A stretch of 64,000 nucleotides of DNA from Chiua virens (Eukaryota; Basidiomycota; Agaricomycetes; Boletales; Boletaceae), in NCBI GenBank assembly GCA_019787685.1, contig JAHNUO010000001.1:1984001-2048000 (forward strand), read 5' to 3'. Below are positions 1-12,178 of this stretch, piece after piece (position 1 is the first letter of the stretch; each line of letters opens with the position of its first letter). Both the position numbers and the translations under genes were made by a program. The notes under the pieces were generated by a model that did no database searches, was not told where the DNA came from, and saw only the letters and a program-made list of their open reading frames with translations.

Positions 1-858
1 TTTCCTTGCTCGCGTGCAAGTTGAGCAAGTTCCAAGTCGGACGTTGGCGTGAAGTTTGCAGGTTTAGTGACCGTTAACGATGGCCGAGGCCCAATAGGAG
101 GTTTGGGTTCCGTGACGGCGGCTACAGTTTCTTCATGCTTTTGTTCGGAATCGTTGAGTAGTCTTTGATAGAAATACGCCATTCCAGTCGTTGCGCCTTT
201 CTTTTTTTCTTTTCAGCCTCTGGTAGCATAGAATGAGCGGAAACTGTAGCAGGTCACGGATAAGAGATGGGACGCACCTTCTCTCTGCCTCTCTTCTTCC
301 TCTGCCTTTCTAACCTCTGCCATCTGGTCTTTATACGCCTGGGTGACGAAGGCTTCCTTGTCTGCAAATTGATCTCCCTCCATTTCGCGCTCATATTGGA
401 GCATCTTCTCCTCGGCTCTGAGACGATCTAACCGGCGAGTAGCAGCAGAAGTTAAGAGGCCCTCTATATATTTCGGCTGGTATTCTACATGAGAACGCTA
501 GATGAACGACCTGAAGAGGGACACCCACCTTGCGCTGCTTTGTATCTGCTTCTTTAGCTTCCTTCTGCCTCTGCTTCACTTCCTGCATCCTATCCCAGAT
601 CTCGTCGTACTGGTATACCGTATCATCAATCTTCATTTCCCGCTCTATGCGCTTCTGTGCCGCCTTTGAAGCCGCTACATTGTGGGCCAAGAGCGTCTTG
701 TTCGCGTTGGTATCTTTACTGCTTGAACCAATTGGGACAACTTGTTGAGCATCGTCGTCATCTAGTGACGAGAATGCTGCTGGCTTTGCGAGAGGAGGTG
801 CAGCACCGAGTTGCTTTGTGTTTTTGTTGGCAAGGGAGAATGAGAGCTTCATGACCAT
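1..858 (-). CDS. NSRP1: NSRP1-like nuclear speckle splicing regulator (DUF2040), 3' end cut by the window
   Basis: Coiled-coil protein of the NSRP1/CCDC55 family, which associates with the splicing machinery in animals. Three exons are visible on the minus strand: about 858-529, 497-278 and 208-1; the gene continues beyond base 1. After a low-complexity N-terminus comes the DUF2040 core: YDEIWDRM, then YQPKYIEGLL, a charged helix, and the diagnostic EGDQFADKEAFVTQAYK, followed by GMAYFYQRLL. The first intron is only about 31 nt if the good donor at 528 is used; a 40 nt alternative with a weaker donor also keeps the frame. Two nearby ATGs (858 and 852) are possible starts. The start lies just 37 bp from the divergent MTR3 start. 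Family assignment is firm, the splice pattern less so. Confidence 0.82.
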
Positions 859-895
859 CTACCTTATGTAATCCGATGGCTTTTCAACACCGACG

Positions 896-1928
896 ATGGC
901 CCAAAATCCTTTCGACAGAAGGCGCTTAAATGGCCCAGAAGAATCTGTCCCTCCTTTCTTTGAACCAGACCACCACCAACCCCCCATCAAGACTGTGCGG
1001 CGCGGCAGGAAGTTGGCCGATATACGCCCGATCTGTACGAAGTCGTGCAGATTCATGTCTCTCGGCTGACCCGTCCCAAGTTTTGGAACCAGGACTAATC
1101 AGCCAAGCAAATGGTTCCGCTTACATCGAGACCGAGAAGACCAAGCTCGCATGTGCTGTGTGAGTCTCCATTCTTCGATCTTCGCCGCGGTAAGTCTAAA
1201 TGTCTGGCAGGTATGGTCCAAGACAATCCAAGTCCACCACTTACAACGAAAAGGGCAAACTGAACGTTGAAGTTAAATTTTCCCCCTTCTCGTGCACTCG
1301 TCGCCGATCTCCCCTTCATGTGAGGTCTTTTTTGTGTGTAGATTCCGATCAGCTTGAACGTGAATCCTACCAAAGGATGCTGAGGACAGATCCCTCGCCG
1401 TCGCGATTCATCAGTCCATCGCGTCGTCCGTATGCCTGGAACTGCTTCCAAAGTCGACCATAGATATATTCATCACGATCATTGAAAACGACGGTATTGA
1501 GGGATGCATAGCATCTGGTGCTATTGCAGCGAGCACTGCGCTTGCAGATGCAGGCATTGAGATGTTTGGACTCGTCGCGTCGTGTTCGGTGGTAAGAGAG
1601 TTTTCGAAGATCGGCGAATATCTGAGTCTGAACATCTCCAGGCGGTGCTGGGTGACGAAATCCGACTTGATCCCACCGAAGAAGAATCGTCCGCGTCAGA
1701 TGGCGTTGTTGTCCTCGCGTGCATGCCTGCACTCTCTTCGATCACGAACATTTGGCAATCGGGTCGAATCACGGCTGATGTTACTCTCAGGGCAAGTTTT
1801 GTTTGTTTTTTTGCAAGCTTGGCATCTCATCTCTACATTACTAGTGCTTGGAGATGTGTCAAGATCGATGTACAGACATACACAGCGTGATTGCCCAATC
1901 ATTGTCAAGTATGAATAAAGCTCCGTGA
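896..1928 (+). CDS. MTR3: Exosome complex subunit MTR3 (RNase PH-like)
   Basis: Catalytically inactive RNase PH-fold subunit of the six-membered ring of the RNA exosome (EXOSC6 in humans), which threads RNA to the 3'-5' nucleases in nucleus and cytoplasm. Exons: 896-1034, 1081-1159, 1211-1319, 1376-1591, 1642-1791 and 1845-1928; the sum is 777 nt, giving 258 residues in one frame, a normal family length. Visible family blocks: DIRPIFLEPGLISQANGSAY near residue 45, then AVYGPRQS, KFSPFSCTRRR and ADAGIEMFGLVASC. The fifth intron (1792-1844) begins with GC instead of GT; the phase only works with this GC-AG pair. Start chosen at the first ATG, giving the usual short basic N-terminal tail. Confidence 0.93.
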
Positions 1929-2288
1929 TTCCATTCATTATGCCACTGCGTCGCAGTTTGAGTTTCTATTTCCAATAATGGTACAGGCTACTTTGCCAAC
2001 TGTTGTTCAAGTTGAAACGAATAAATGAAAATCCTACCGTCATGCGCGCTCACCAATATCCAGAAGTTTCCGCAAGACCTTGATTAGAGACATCACCCGA
2101 TATTTGTCTCTTCGTTTCGATAGCAGATCGACAAATCCCACAGCAGAAAGGTCTACACTCAATTGTCAAATATCATAAGTTACTGCAGCATGACCTTAGC
2201 GGTGACAAACACATTGGTTACAGTATGCATTTCAAATGAGGGTTTAGACATTAGATATCTGCATCTCCCTCGAGTGAGAATGTCAACA

Positions 2289-5200
2289 CTACTGTGCATC
2301 GCTGGGTGGTTTTCTCAAGCGATAGCACATGGTCAACTCGGAGGACTGCCTCCAGAAATACCGTCGTACCGCAGCAAGGGTCATGTCTAATGAAAGCACC
2401 GTGTCGTTACAAAGAATCTCGTAGGTTTCTTCTGCTTGCATGTGGAAGCCTCTAGTGCTCGGAGAAGCGGGTGTGGACGTGTCAACCGAGGAGCGGGTTG
2501 AGGGACTCGTCGTACTGGACAATCTCTCCAATTTTTCCTGCACCTGCGATGCAATGAGCTCAAGTCGCTTTCCTGCATAGGATATACATACATGATGGGT
2601 TAGTTTCCGCACCCGAAGAAATTTACTTGCGGTCAGCTTCGACTGAGCGCTAAAGATGGTTGATAAGCATGAAGTATACTGGGCACCACTTGTGACATAC
2701 ACATTCAGCAGCTCGGGAAGTTGCTCGCTATCAGGATCTGGGTTCGGCCAAGGTAATAAGACAAAGCTGATTTTACTAGCGTGTGGAACAAAAGCTTTGT
2801 TAAAGAGAAGACACTCAAGCAACCAGAGCGGCATGGTTTCTTCGAGGACATATACGTCAGCCCAGGTGGTCGAGACGCTGCCTCGATACACCGTTTTCCA
2901 TCCAGGATATGATTCGTCTGACATCATCACCACCAGGTTGGGTGGGAGTGACAGAGTCGGAGCTTCACTTGACGAGGGTGGAGACAGGGGAGTGGATAAC
3001 AGGGCTTGAGCGGGCGTCCTCGCAGAGTTAAGCACATGGTCCTGTGGGAGGTCAGGAAAATGAAGCAACTGCCTAAAGAAGCGCACCTCGGGAACAGTGG
3101 AAGTGTCGATGGAATTCCCAGGGTTGCTTGTGATCGGAGAACTTGGGAGTATGTCATTTACCGTTCTTCGAGGCGGGGCTTTGCCGAGGATTTTGAGACG
3201 ACCCATGAAGCCACCACCTGGTGAAACTGGGGTAAGCGGTCCGGAGGAATCACTAGCACGGGGAGGGCTCCCAGGGCCTCCCCATCCCGAGAAATCGCCA
3301 TCTGATAGAGCAGCACTTGCTGTCGAGGGCCGGCGGGTACGAGGAGAAAAGTAATCAGGTTCCCGGATTGCACTTGGTGGGGGTATATCGAGTCCATGAG
3401 TTCGAATTGGGCGAGGTATAGGTGGTTTATCGGTCGAAGGTGATTGAGGGATGCTACTCATTGGCAGAGGAGTCTTCAATGATATCATTGGAGCCAGTAA
3501 GGGAGATGGTTTAGCGACGGAAGGTAGAGTAGGAAGGATTGCTGGTAATGCAGTTGCAGAAGTGACAACAACCGTACACATCGATGATGAAGATCTCGAT
3601 ATTTCAAGAGATGGATGGAGTCCAGTGGAGCTAGAAGAATTACCGTCGGGTTCCGAATCCGCCCTTGTTAAATTGCGGTGGGCGTGAGTTGGCTGACTAG
3701 ACACCGAGCCGTGGACGTCGCGTTTTCGACGAATGTGTTGCTCCTCCCGTATGAACTCTAGGAATAAGTTTCGGAGAACCCATTTCCCAATGTTAACTTT
3801 CGAACCATTAGCACGAAATTAGTAGAGTTGCATCATTCAACGCACTTCTGAGCTCATCGTTGAAATGTGTGTCTGGACCAAAACCTGCTTCATCAGCATA
3901 AATTTCTGCCTCAAAGCATCGTTCATTCATGTGAACAGTGAGAACTCCAGTCTTCGTATCCACTGATGACCAAGCGGACACCACGGCCTCTCCTTCGATA
4001 CGTTCTCTGACTGCCTCGAGGGCTTCCCGAGGGCTCCAGTCTCTATCACCGATCAAGCTGCTTTGCTCTCTGCTACAAGCGCTGCCATCCAAGCTCCCAC
4101 GGAGGCTTGCAGCTTGGACATCATCTTTCAAATACCAACCGCGACATAATCCACGGACGATATCCCATACAGCAACCTCGCCCATGGTATCAACGGTCAG
4201 AGCGTGTATGCGGTCATTTAATACCACTGCGCGCACAAACCCACGAGTCCCTGCAATTACCATGTCTGGGCGAGAATCCCAAGGGGTGGCCTCCGACGCC
4301 AGTTCGCCTAGATCCTGAGTAGTATAGGTTGTACGAGTTTCATGGATGGGATCTTGGTCGATGTACGTTATCGAGACATGACTTCTAGCGTTTCTTAGGG
4401 TGTTGGATGGCGTGAGAGTGGTCGAATGCTGAAAAGCAGTGTTGAACGGTGATCGCCCACCTGGAATGGATGCCACCGAAGCCGCAGAATATAAGGTAGC
4501 TACCTCTGCATCGCGCCCTCGAGACATAAATAATGATGGTGAAAACGAGCTGTTCGGGTAGGCGAGCCTGACGAGGGAAGACGGTGGAACTCCTGGATAC
4601 GATGGTCTTTCGTCATCCCTGTGGCCTTGAGCGGTCTTGTGAGCGTTTACACGACAAGCAGCTCGTAAAATATACCTGAATGGACTGATGGTGGTGGTGG
4701 CCATGATGGTTCTACGTTATCCGACGAGCGTTTGGTCGTAACAGCGGGATCAGAACATAGGTCTTGGTCACCGTCCGTATCGCGCTTCGCCAGTCGCTTG
4801 GGCGTTCTCCAGCGACTGATTTTGGAAGACCCTGAGGCCGTCCAAAGCAATCCATCATCGATGGTCACGATCTTGTTTATTCCTTCCCCAGCTTCTTCAC
4901 TTGATTCTCGCGCAAGCACGATGCATATACCGTCTGCAACTTCTAAAGAGTCCTCGATGTCCACTTTACATACGATCCCGGACTTGTCCCCAGAATAAAA
5001 TGTCTTCAGGGATGGATGATTGGAATGCAAGGACCATACAGAGTCTGTATGGTAGGTGAATGTATGCAGGCAGCGTTGCGAGGAAAGGGACCAGAGTTTG
5101 ATAGAGGCTGCTCCGCATGAGGTTAAGTTGATACACGCTTATTAGGACTGCTCACCATCTGTAGAACCTGTAAGAAGCTGAAACGGGGGTGTCAGAATGT

Positions 5201-6404
5201 ATATGAAATAGAGTGCGACACGACCATACGTATCGAGCATCGTCGGATATCAATATCGCTCGTATATTGTCGGTGTGACCGACGAGTTTCCCAGTACGTT
5301 TTCCAGACCGAGGGTCCCACATTCGTATGACACGCTCGGGAGAGCCACTGGCAATGGCATGTCCACATGGGTCTGCCGCAAGAGCATATATTGACGCCTT
5401 CGGTGCAGTCGCGTCAGGGGGCTTGAGGGTCAACAAAGGTTGTGGGACGGGTGACGATAGGGTGAGGTCCCATAACTTGATTGTCCGATCGAATGAGCCT
5501 GACACGATCCAGTTTGACTCGCGACTGAGTGGTTGGTAAGAAATTGGGTTACGAAATTTGAAAATGAATTACCAGAAAGCAAGGCAGCGGACGTAGTCCG
5601 CGTGTGTACCTATGATTGACGGGTCCGTTGAAGGGTTCGAATGAGGGTTCCATGCTTTGATGGTACCATCCGAGGAGGCAGAAATTACTACACTATATTA
5701 TGAGCTGCCGAGCACAGGAGCAACGAGAGACCGACCTGTCTGATTATAATTGCAGAGGAGAATGTCATTGATCCAGTCTGTGTGCATTTGTGCACACTGT
5801 CTAAACATCGATTCCTGAGAGTCAATTAGTTCAGGATGCGCCGACAGGGATGCACACTTGTGTCTTACCGTCTTGAAATTGAGTCTTTCAGGATCGAGTT
5901 CCCACTGATGCTCGTAGGGGATGTCATCATAAATGCTAGTCCTCCGCTTTCTTCCGCCACTTTCTTTGACATCCCCTAGTACAGTCCCCGTCCCGCCGCT
6001 CCTCCTCTTCTGTTTCCTCACCCAAAGTTTCGTCTGACATGCCTGTTAATGTCTCCCATCGAACGCCACGATTCCGACGCGATGATGGGTCCCGTTTGAG
6101 CCTGAACGAGAGTCCGAGATCCCAGGAGATGACCTGGCCATCCCGACTACCCGTGTATAATAAACCTTGCGGTGTCGCATGACCTTCCAGCTGGGTGGTA
6201 GTGTCGAGCGCAAGAGAAGTGACACCAAGGCGATGTCTGGGATGGTTGTTTTTGAGTGGTACTTCGGGTTGGTGTTGAGAGGGAAAGAGAAGGGGGTGTG
6301 GTGAGCCAGTGACGAGGAAGACCCAAGGGAGGAAGTTTAAGGCGAGGAACGTTGTCGAGCGGAGGAGGTATCACATAGGACACACGACGCTTTAGAGGTG
6401 CCAT
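2289..6404 (-). CDS. WDR48: WDR48/UAF1-like WD40 protein with DUF3337 C-terminus
   Basis: WD40 beta-propeller cofactor that binds and activates ubiquitin-specific proteases (UAF1 with USP1/USP12/USP46 in animals, Bun107 in fission yeast). Ten exons: 6404-6323, 6236-6022, 5975-5869, 5814-5736, 5687-5573, 5524-5230, 5178-5156, 5110-4676, 4625-3846 and 3796-2289; the sum is 3639 nt, giving 1212 residues without a break. WD repeats include [28 protein letters not shown] and LLTGSTDA. The second half holds [12 protein letters not shown] and the C-terminal DUF3337 (SUMO-like) region ending with [15 protein letters not shown] long Ser/Pro-rich insert (roughly residues 710-880) is typical of fungal versions. 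Exon 7 is only 23 nt. The gene is convergent with MTR3 and divergent from TCP1 (276 bp between starts). Confidence 0.92.
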
Positions 6405-6680
6405 TCACATTCAGACTGGGGGAAATTACCAAGCTTATGGACGCGCACTTTACGACCGGCGAACACGACCAGGACCAGCTCAAAGACTGCATCCGACTCA
6501 CATTCTCAGGCACGTCTCAAAGTTCCCCACAAGATTTGCTGGCAGCATTAGCATACTATTCACAACTACTAGCTATATATACATACCGTAGTAGTGAGTT
6601 GCAAGGATTGCGTAAGCAAAGGTCACTAATAATCAAACCACAAAATTCAAAAGCACTTGATCTTGTTCGCTGCTTACACT

Positions 6681-8646
6681 ATGTTTCAACGCGATCCACG
6701 AGCAGGTGCTTTCCTGGGAGGTGATCGTGTAACCGGGCAGGACATCCGTGATCAAAATGGTGAGCAACACGTCCATCCTCATGCGACTCGCCAGCTTCTC
6801 TGATCCTTCCCCTCAGTCACAGCAGCACTATCAATCGCCAACATAGTAAAGAGCTCTTTAGGTCCTCTCGGACTCGATAAAATGCTTGTCGATAACATCG
6901 GCGTAAGTCTGTAAAGTTTCCATGTGTACGCAACATTCACCGCCAAACAGGAGGTAACAATCTCCAACGATGGTGCTACCATTCTTTCCCTTTTATCCGT
7001 GGAGCATCCAGCAGGAAAGATCTTTGTCGATCTCGCGCAAAAGCAGGATAAAGAAGTTGGGGATGGAACCACCTCTGTGGTTATCGTCGCGGCCGAGCTG
7101 CTTCGGCGCGCCAATGAACTTGTCAAGGCCAAGATTCATCCGACAACCATCATCACAGGCTATAGGCTTGCCTGTAGAGAAGCTGTTAGATTCATGCAAG
7201 ACAATCTTAGCATTAAAGTCGATGCCTTGGGACGCGAGGCATTAGTCAATGCCGCCAAAACCAGCATGGCTAGTAAGATAATCGGCAAGTGCGTTGAGAT
7301 TTCTGATATTAGTTTACGCCCATGTCTCATTTGTTCCAAAGCGACGATGATCTTTTTGCTCCCATGGCTGTTGATGCGATGCTCGCCGTCAAGTCGATCA
7401 ACCTTCGAGGAGACATCAAATACCCAGTCAAAGCCGTGAACGTGTTAAAAGCTCACGGGAGAAGTGCAAGGGAGTCCCTATTTGTTCAAGGCTACGCTTT
7501 GAATTGTACGGTTGCTAGTCAAGGTTAGTCTAAAATGTCTTCTGTCCCGCTCATTGTGTAACAGTTATACTCAGCGATGAAAAAACGCATCACTAATGCG
7601 AAAATCGCCTGTCTCGATATCAACCTACAAAAGACCCGGATGCAGTTAGGTGTCCAGATTCTCGTGGACGACCCTGACCAACTAGAACAAATCCGCAAGC
7701 GGTATGTTTCGTGGGGTTCTTGGGCCGAGTACGTCCTGATGAATGTGATAGTGAGACTGACATAACTATCGAACGAATTCGCAAGATCCTCGCTGCCGGA
7801 GCAAACGTTGTTCTTACTGCCAAAGGTATTGACGATCTGTCTTTAAAGGAATTCGTAGAAGCCGGGGCTATGGCCGTTCGTCGTTGCCGCAAAGAAGATC
7901 TCAGGCGCATCGCAAAGGCCACAGGAGGAACTCTGATTTCCAGCCTGGCCGATCTAGAGGGAAACGAGACTTACGAATCCAGCTATTTAGGTGTGGCGGA
8001 TGAAGTCGTACAGGAACGCATCTCCGACGACGAGCTCATTCTTGTCAAGGGAACGAAAGTTGTCAATTCTGCATCCATAGTTTTACGTGGTGCAAATGAT
8101 TACATGCTGGACGAGATGGAGCGAGCACTGCACGACACATTGTCGATCATCAAGCGGACCCTCGAGAGCGGCTCAGTTGTTCCAGGTGGAGGTGCGGTCG
8201 AATCCGCTCTCAGCATTTATCTGGAGAACTTTGCCACGACACTTGTCAGTTTCATTTCTTGCACTTTTGTTTCGACAAACCTCTGAGCGTCACTGCAGGG
8301 CTCAAGGGAGCAATTGGCTATTGCTGAATTTGCTGCCGCCTTATTATCCATTCCAAAGCAGCTCGCTGTGAATGCAGCAAAAGATTCAACTGAGCTGGTC
8401 GCAAAGCTCCGTTCTTACCACAACGCAGCCCAAAACGCCCCAGCCGGGGATCCAAAGAAAGTGCTTCTGCGATACGGCCTTGATCTCATGGAGGGTGACG
8501 TCCGAGATAACGTTGCTGCGGGTGTCCTGGAGCCTACTTTGAGTAAAGTCAGGAGTTTGAAGTCTGCATACGAGGCAGCCATCTCTTTGTTGCGAATTGA
8601 TGATGCAATTCAATGCATACCTGGTGAGGATCCGCAGATGGTTTGA
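6681..8646 (+). CDS. TCP1: T-complex protein 1 subunit alpha (CCT1)
   Basis: Alpha subunit of the cytosolic group II chaperonin TRiC/CCT, which folds actin, tubulin and many WD40 proteins using ATP. Seven exons: 6681-6759, 6817-6902, 6951-7288, 7342-7523, 7575-7701, 7752-8244 and 8299-8646; the sum of 1653 nt gives 550 residues, the normal size. ATP-site motifs are intact: SSLGPLGLDKMLVD, ISNDGATIL and VGDGTTSVV, then VPGGGAVE in the C-terminal equatorial half. The start at 6681 begins MFQRDPRAGAFLGG, a usual fungal alpha N-terminus. Introns are 48-57 nt. Shares its upstream region with the divergent WDR48 gene and is followed in the same direction by CDC27. Confidence 0.97.
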
Positions 8647-8848
8647 GGACTTTGCTTTTACTGATCGCGTTCCCGAAAGAACCGAAACCGGAGACGGACG
8701 GGCATGGGCATTGATAGTAGCCGTTAATGTACATTTGTTAGCACAAGTATAGTTGTTGGACAATGACACGAAGACTTCGCGTGTTCCTCTCCGATAGTCA
8801 CGTGACCTATCATTACTTGGTTGTTTTTGAAGTCTTGCTATAGTCTAC

Positions 8849-8854
8849 ACGCGT
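8849..8854. promoter_or_regulatory. ACGCGT (MCB-like) box upstream of CDC27
   Basis: Exact ACGCGT hexamer 150 bp before the CDC27 start codon, inside the 358 bp gap between TCP1 and CDC27. In yeasts this is the core site of the MBF (Mbp1/Swi6-type) G1/S activator. About 16 copies are expected by chance in 64 kb of even composition, so alone it is only suggestive. Confidence 0.35.
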
Positions 8855-9004
8855 CGACCCGGTTTCATTGTGAGTGGTCCATTCCGAAATCTTGCCCTCA
8901 TTGACCCATCTCCCTGTAGTCTTTCGCGACGGGTGTTCCTTCGATAGTCTCGCTCAACCTTCATTCTGGTTCCTGCAGAAATCTTGAGCCTTTGGGCTGA
9001 TGCT

Positions 9005-11929
9005 ATGCAACAGGGAGGCTCCAAAGCCATTGCCACTTCAGTCATATCTTCTCCTCAGATTGGACAGCGTTTTCGGTCGCTGATATGGACATGTCTCGAC
9101 TATGACCTCGTCCAGTCTGCTGTGTTTTATGCCGAACGATATCACGTTATGGACGAACACGACCATGATGCACGTCATCTCTACGCGACCGCCCTCCTCC
9201 GCGCCCGACAGCCGCATTCTGCATTATATGTAGTAAGTGGGACTGAACAGGAAAAATGCAGTGGCTGTCTAGAAATCAAAGGGAAGTGCTGTATGGCTCT
9301 TTCACGCTACCGGCAAGCGCGCGAGGCTCTGGAAGCCGCTTTGGAGGATGCGGACTATGTTCCGTCGCGTACGTGTGTAGATGGTCTTTCCCAGCATTTT
9401 CTAATGGGTTTTCCAGAGTCAATGGGTCCCCGGATGTCACGAGCTTTTCCAGAAGAAGCGGCTCTCCGCTGTCGAGCAGGAACAATGGCGTTGAAAGGCA
9501 ATCTTCCCGAGAAGGCCACCGCAAGTTTTCTCCAGGCATTAGCAATAAATCCACTTCTTTGGGAAGCATTCGAAGGTTTATGTGCGCTCGGTGGGTGGTT
9601 TTGATGTACCCTTTCAGATGGATACCAACGGGGACACAGGTACTGCGCCTGAAGTTGACGAGATCTTTCCACCCCGACCACTACCAATCAAACAACTTCC
9701 TCCCGAAGAGCCACTACTCGTCAAGGTTATGCCAGGACCAACCACGACAGGCGTTGGATTCTTTACCCCCGATGTTGCTGAGCACAATCCTCACATTCGT
9801 GGCCGGAAAAACCCCCCACAGAGCATTTCGAATGGAGCCATCGCATCTACCACGCGATTCAACGTAAGATTATACATTACATCAAGACAGCGTCTTGGCT
9901 CAATGTCGAATTTCCAGGGTTACTGCCAATGAAACATTCCTTCGAGTGGATGATCACTTTTCACAACAAGTGGCACCCCGTGGTCTCCAGGACGGAAGAT
10001 GTTCTGGGTGGCCCATCTCAGCCCCCGGCTCGACCTCTGTCATCAGCAGACGAGACTGGGCCAGTCCAGAAGCGTCTGCGTTCGACAACACGCCAGCGAA
10101 GCGTCGATTTGGCAAAATCCAAGCCATCTAAGTTGGTATTAGACGAACCCCTGAAAAAGGCACGCGCCCGCCCGGCCTTGAAATTTGCTAACATCTTCTC
10201 ATCACCCGGTCGTCGTTCTCAGCCTGTACAAAGCTTAAGGGGCGCCGTTGGGACCGGAAAAAACGAACGACATCTCGGGAACAACGGTGTTGGTCCGCGG
10301 CGAAGTACCCGATTATTGAGCGGAACTATGGCCAAACAAGCTGGAAAGGTCAGATTCTCATCATTCCATTAGATGAATTTCCGACTTTTTGTGCATATGC
10401 TAATTTCCTCACTTCTCCCGCAGCATCCACCACCACGAGAACGCAGACTGTCAAATTGCAACCTCAAGGTCGCGTTCAATAGGATCCGATCTCGACGAGG
10501 ATACCGTTGCTGCTGCGGACGTTGCATCCTCAACTTCTCTGTCAAACGCTCAGTCACCTCATTCCGAAACTTCTCCAGCACCGAGCCATTGGACTGCTGC
10601 TCATGAGCGAGCCGCTCAAGAGGTTTATGAACAAGAGATGGTCGACTACTATATTTACGATCTCATGCGACGATTCGCGCGGGCCACTAGAGCGATGTCT
10701 GTTTACGATTGCTATTCTTGTCTGATAGAACTCGAACACATGCCTTCTGCGCACCAGCAATCATCGTGGGTGTTATCCATGGTCGGCAGGGCTCACTACG
10801 AACGATTGGAGTATGCCTCAGTACGTAATTCTTTCATACTCGTCGGATAATTTCCCTCTTCAACGCTTTAACTTACGTGTATCCCTAGGCTGAACGAGCT
10901 TTCAGGGCAGCCCGTGCGCTGGAGCCTTACAGGAATCTCCGACATGGAAGTGTATTCGACGCTCCTATGGCATCTGCAGCAAAGCGTACAACTTTCGTTT
11001 TTAGCCCAGGAGCTCATGAACATCGACCCGCATTCGGCGCAGGCATGGATCGCTGCTGGAAATTTGTTCTCGCTCCAAAAAGAACGATCTCAAGCGCTGT
11101 CATGTTTTCGACGTGCAGCCGAACTGGACCCAAGCTGTGCATACGCGTTCACCTTGAGCGGGCACGAGTCAATTGACGAAGATATTGATAAGGCCATTTC
11201 GTTTTTCCAGACCGCATTACGTGCGGATCAACGACATTACAATGCCTGGTAAGTATCGACTAGCAAACACAGCTATCAGATGAACTGTCTTGGCACGCGT
11301 GGAGAGACTCATTACAGCAATGACAGGTATGGCCTGGGGACATGTTATCTGCGAACGAGCAAAATCCGACTCGCGGAATATCATTACCGCAAGGCACTCG
11401 AGATACACCCTCACAATGCGGTGCTTCTCGGATGCGTGGGGATGGTAAGCCGATTTCGTCCGCTGTTGTTGATAAGGGAGTTCCTCGTTGCGATTGGTTG
11501 ACGCGCATATCACAGACTGTGGAACGTCGCGGCGATAAGGTTGCAGCTTACAGTCTATTTGACCAAGCCGTGAGACTAGCACCGGACAATGCGCTTGTTC
11601 GTTATCGGCGCGCGAAAATGCTTATTTCAATGAAGCGATACCAGGTGGGAGCGCGAGGGGCGGTGTCTATAGGATGACGAGATTCTTATCTATTGCACAC
11701 ACAGGAGGCGATTGAAGATCTGCACAAGCTTCGCGATAGCTCGCCCGAGGAGACGAATGTCGTGTTCCAGCTGGCCAAGGTGTATCGGCTTGTCGGAGAT
11801 GAGGCAAAATCAGCTCAGTGGCTCGCGATTGCGCGTGACATTTGTCCGAAAAGTGTCAACAAGCTAAAAAAGCTGATTGACACGGTCAAGGACGACGAGG
11901 CGGGGTCGGATCATATGGACGAAGGATGA
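9005..11929 (+). CDS. CDC27: Anaphase-promoting complex subunit 3 (CDC27/APC3), TPR protein with frame break(s)
   Basis: TPR scaffold of the APC/C ubiquitin ligase; the C-terminal TPR helix binds the Ile-Arg tails of Cdc20/Cdh1 and APC10. Exons: 9005-9368, 9417-9590, 9640-9863, about 9918-10348, about 10424-10820, 10889-11248, 11327-11444, 11516-11644 and 11705-11929; about 800 residues. N-terminal TPRs, then the family's EIFPPRP segment, a Ser/Arg linker with GPRRSTRLL, and C-terminal TPRs (GRAHYERLEYASAERAF, then NIDPHSAQAWIAAGN). At 10933-10934 one extra base breaks the frame between EPYR and SDMEVYS; reading AG followed by G or A as one Arg codon restores it. Joins near 9863-10010 and 10348-10440 also fail to keep phase and may hide similar extra bases. 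Start is the first in-frame ATG before the conserved TPR. Confidence 0.9.
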
Positions 11930-12178
11930 CGCGGAGGGTTTGATACGTGTTCAAGCGAATAATACGATATTTCAATACTTTGGTCCATGGTGGCGGCATT
12001 CTCGCGTGACCTGTAATTATTGCTTGCGTTGTCTTGTGTTTGTCCTGTGGCTGTGTGAGGGGCTTCGTTCCGAGGTGATGACGGTTTTGAGTCACAAAAT
12101 CTCGGTATTTCAAAATTACTATATAAACTTACCTCCCCTGCCCCTTCCTCCTCGCCCTCTTTTTTTCCCTCCCAACAT

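Noticed and set aside
1095..1732. Minus-strand open frames opposite MTR3
   Set aside because: They overlap well-supported MTR3 exons and introns and show no family resemblance.
2573..2591. A 19 nt GTATGT...CAG stretch in the last exon of WDR48 that looks like an intron
   Set aside because: It is too short, and reading through it keeps the DUF3337 frame; removing it breaks the frame.
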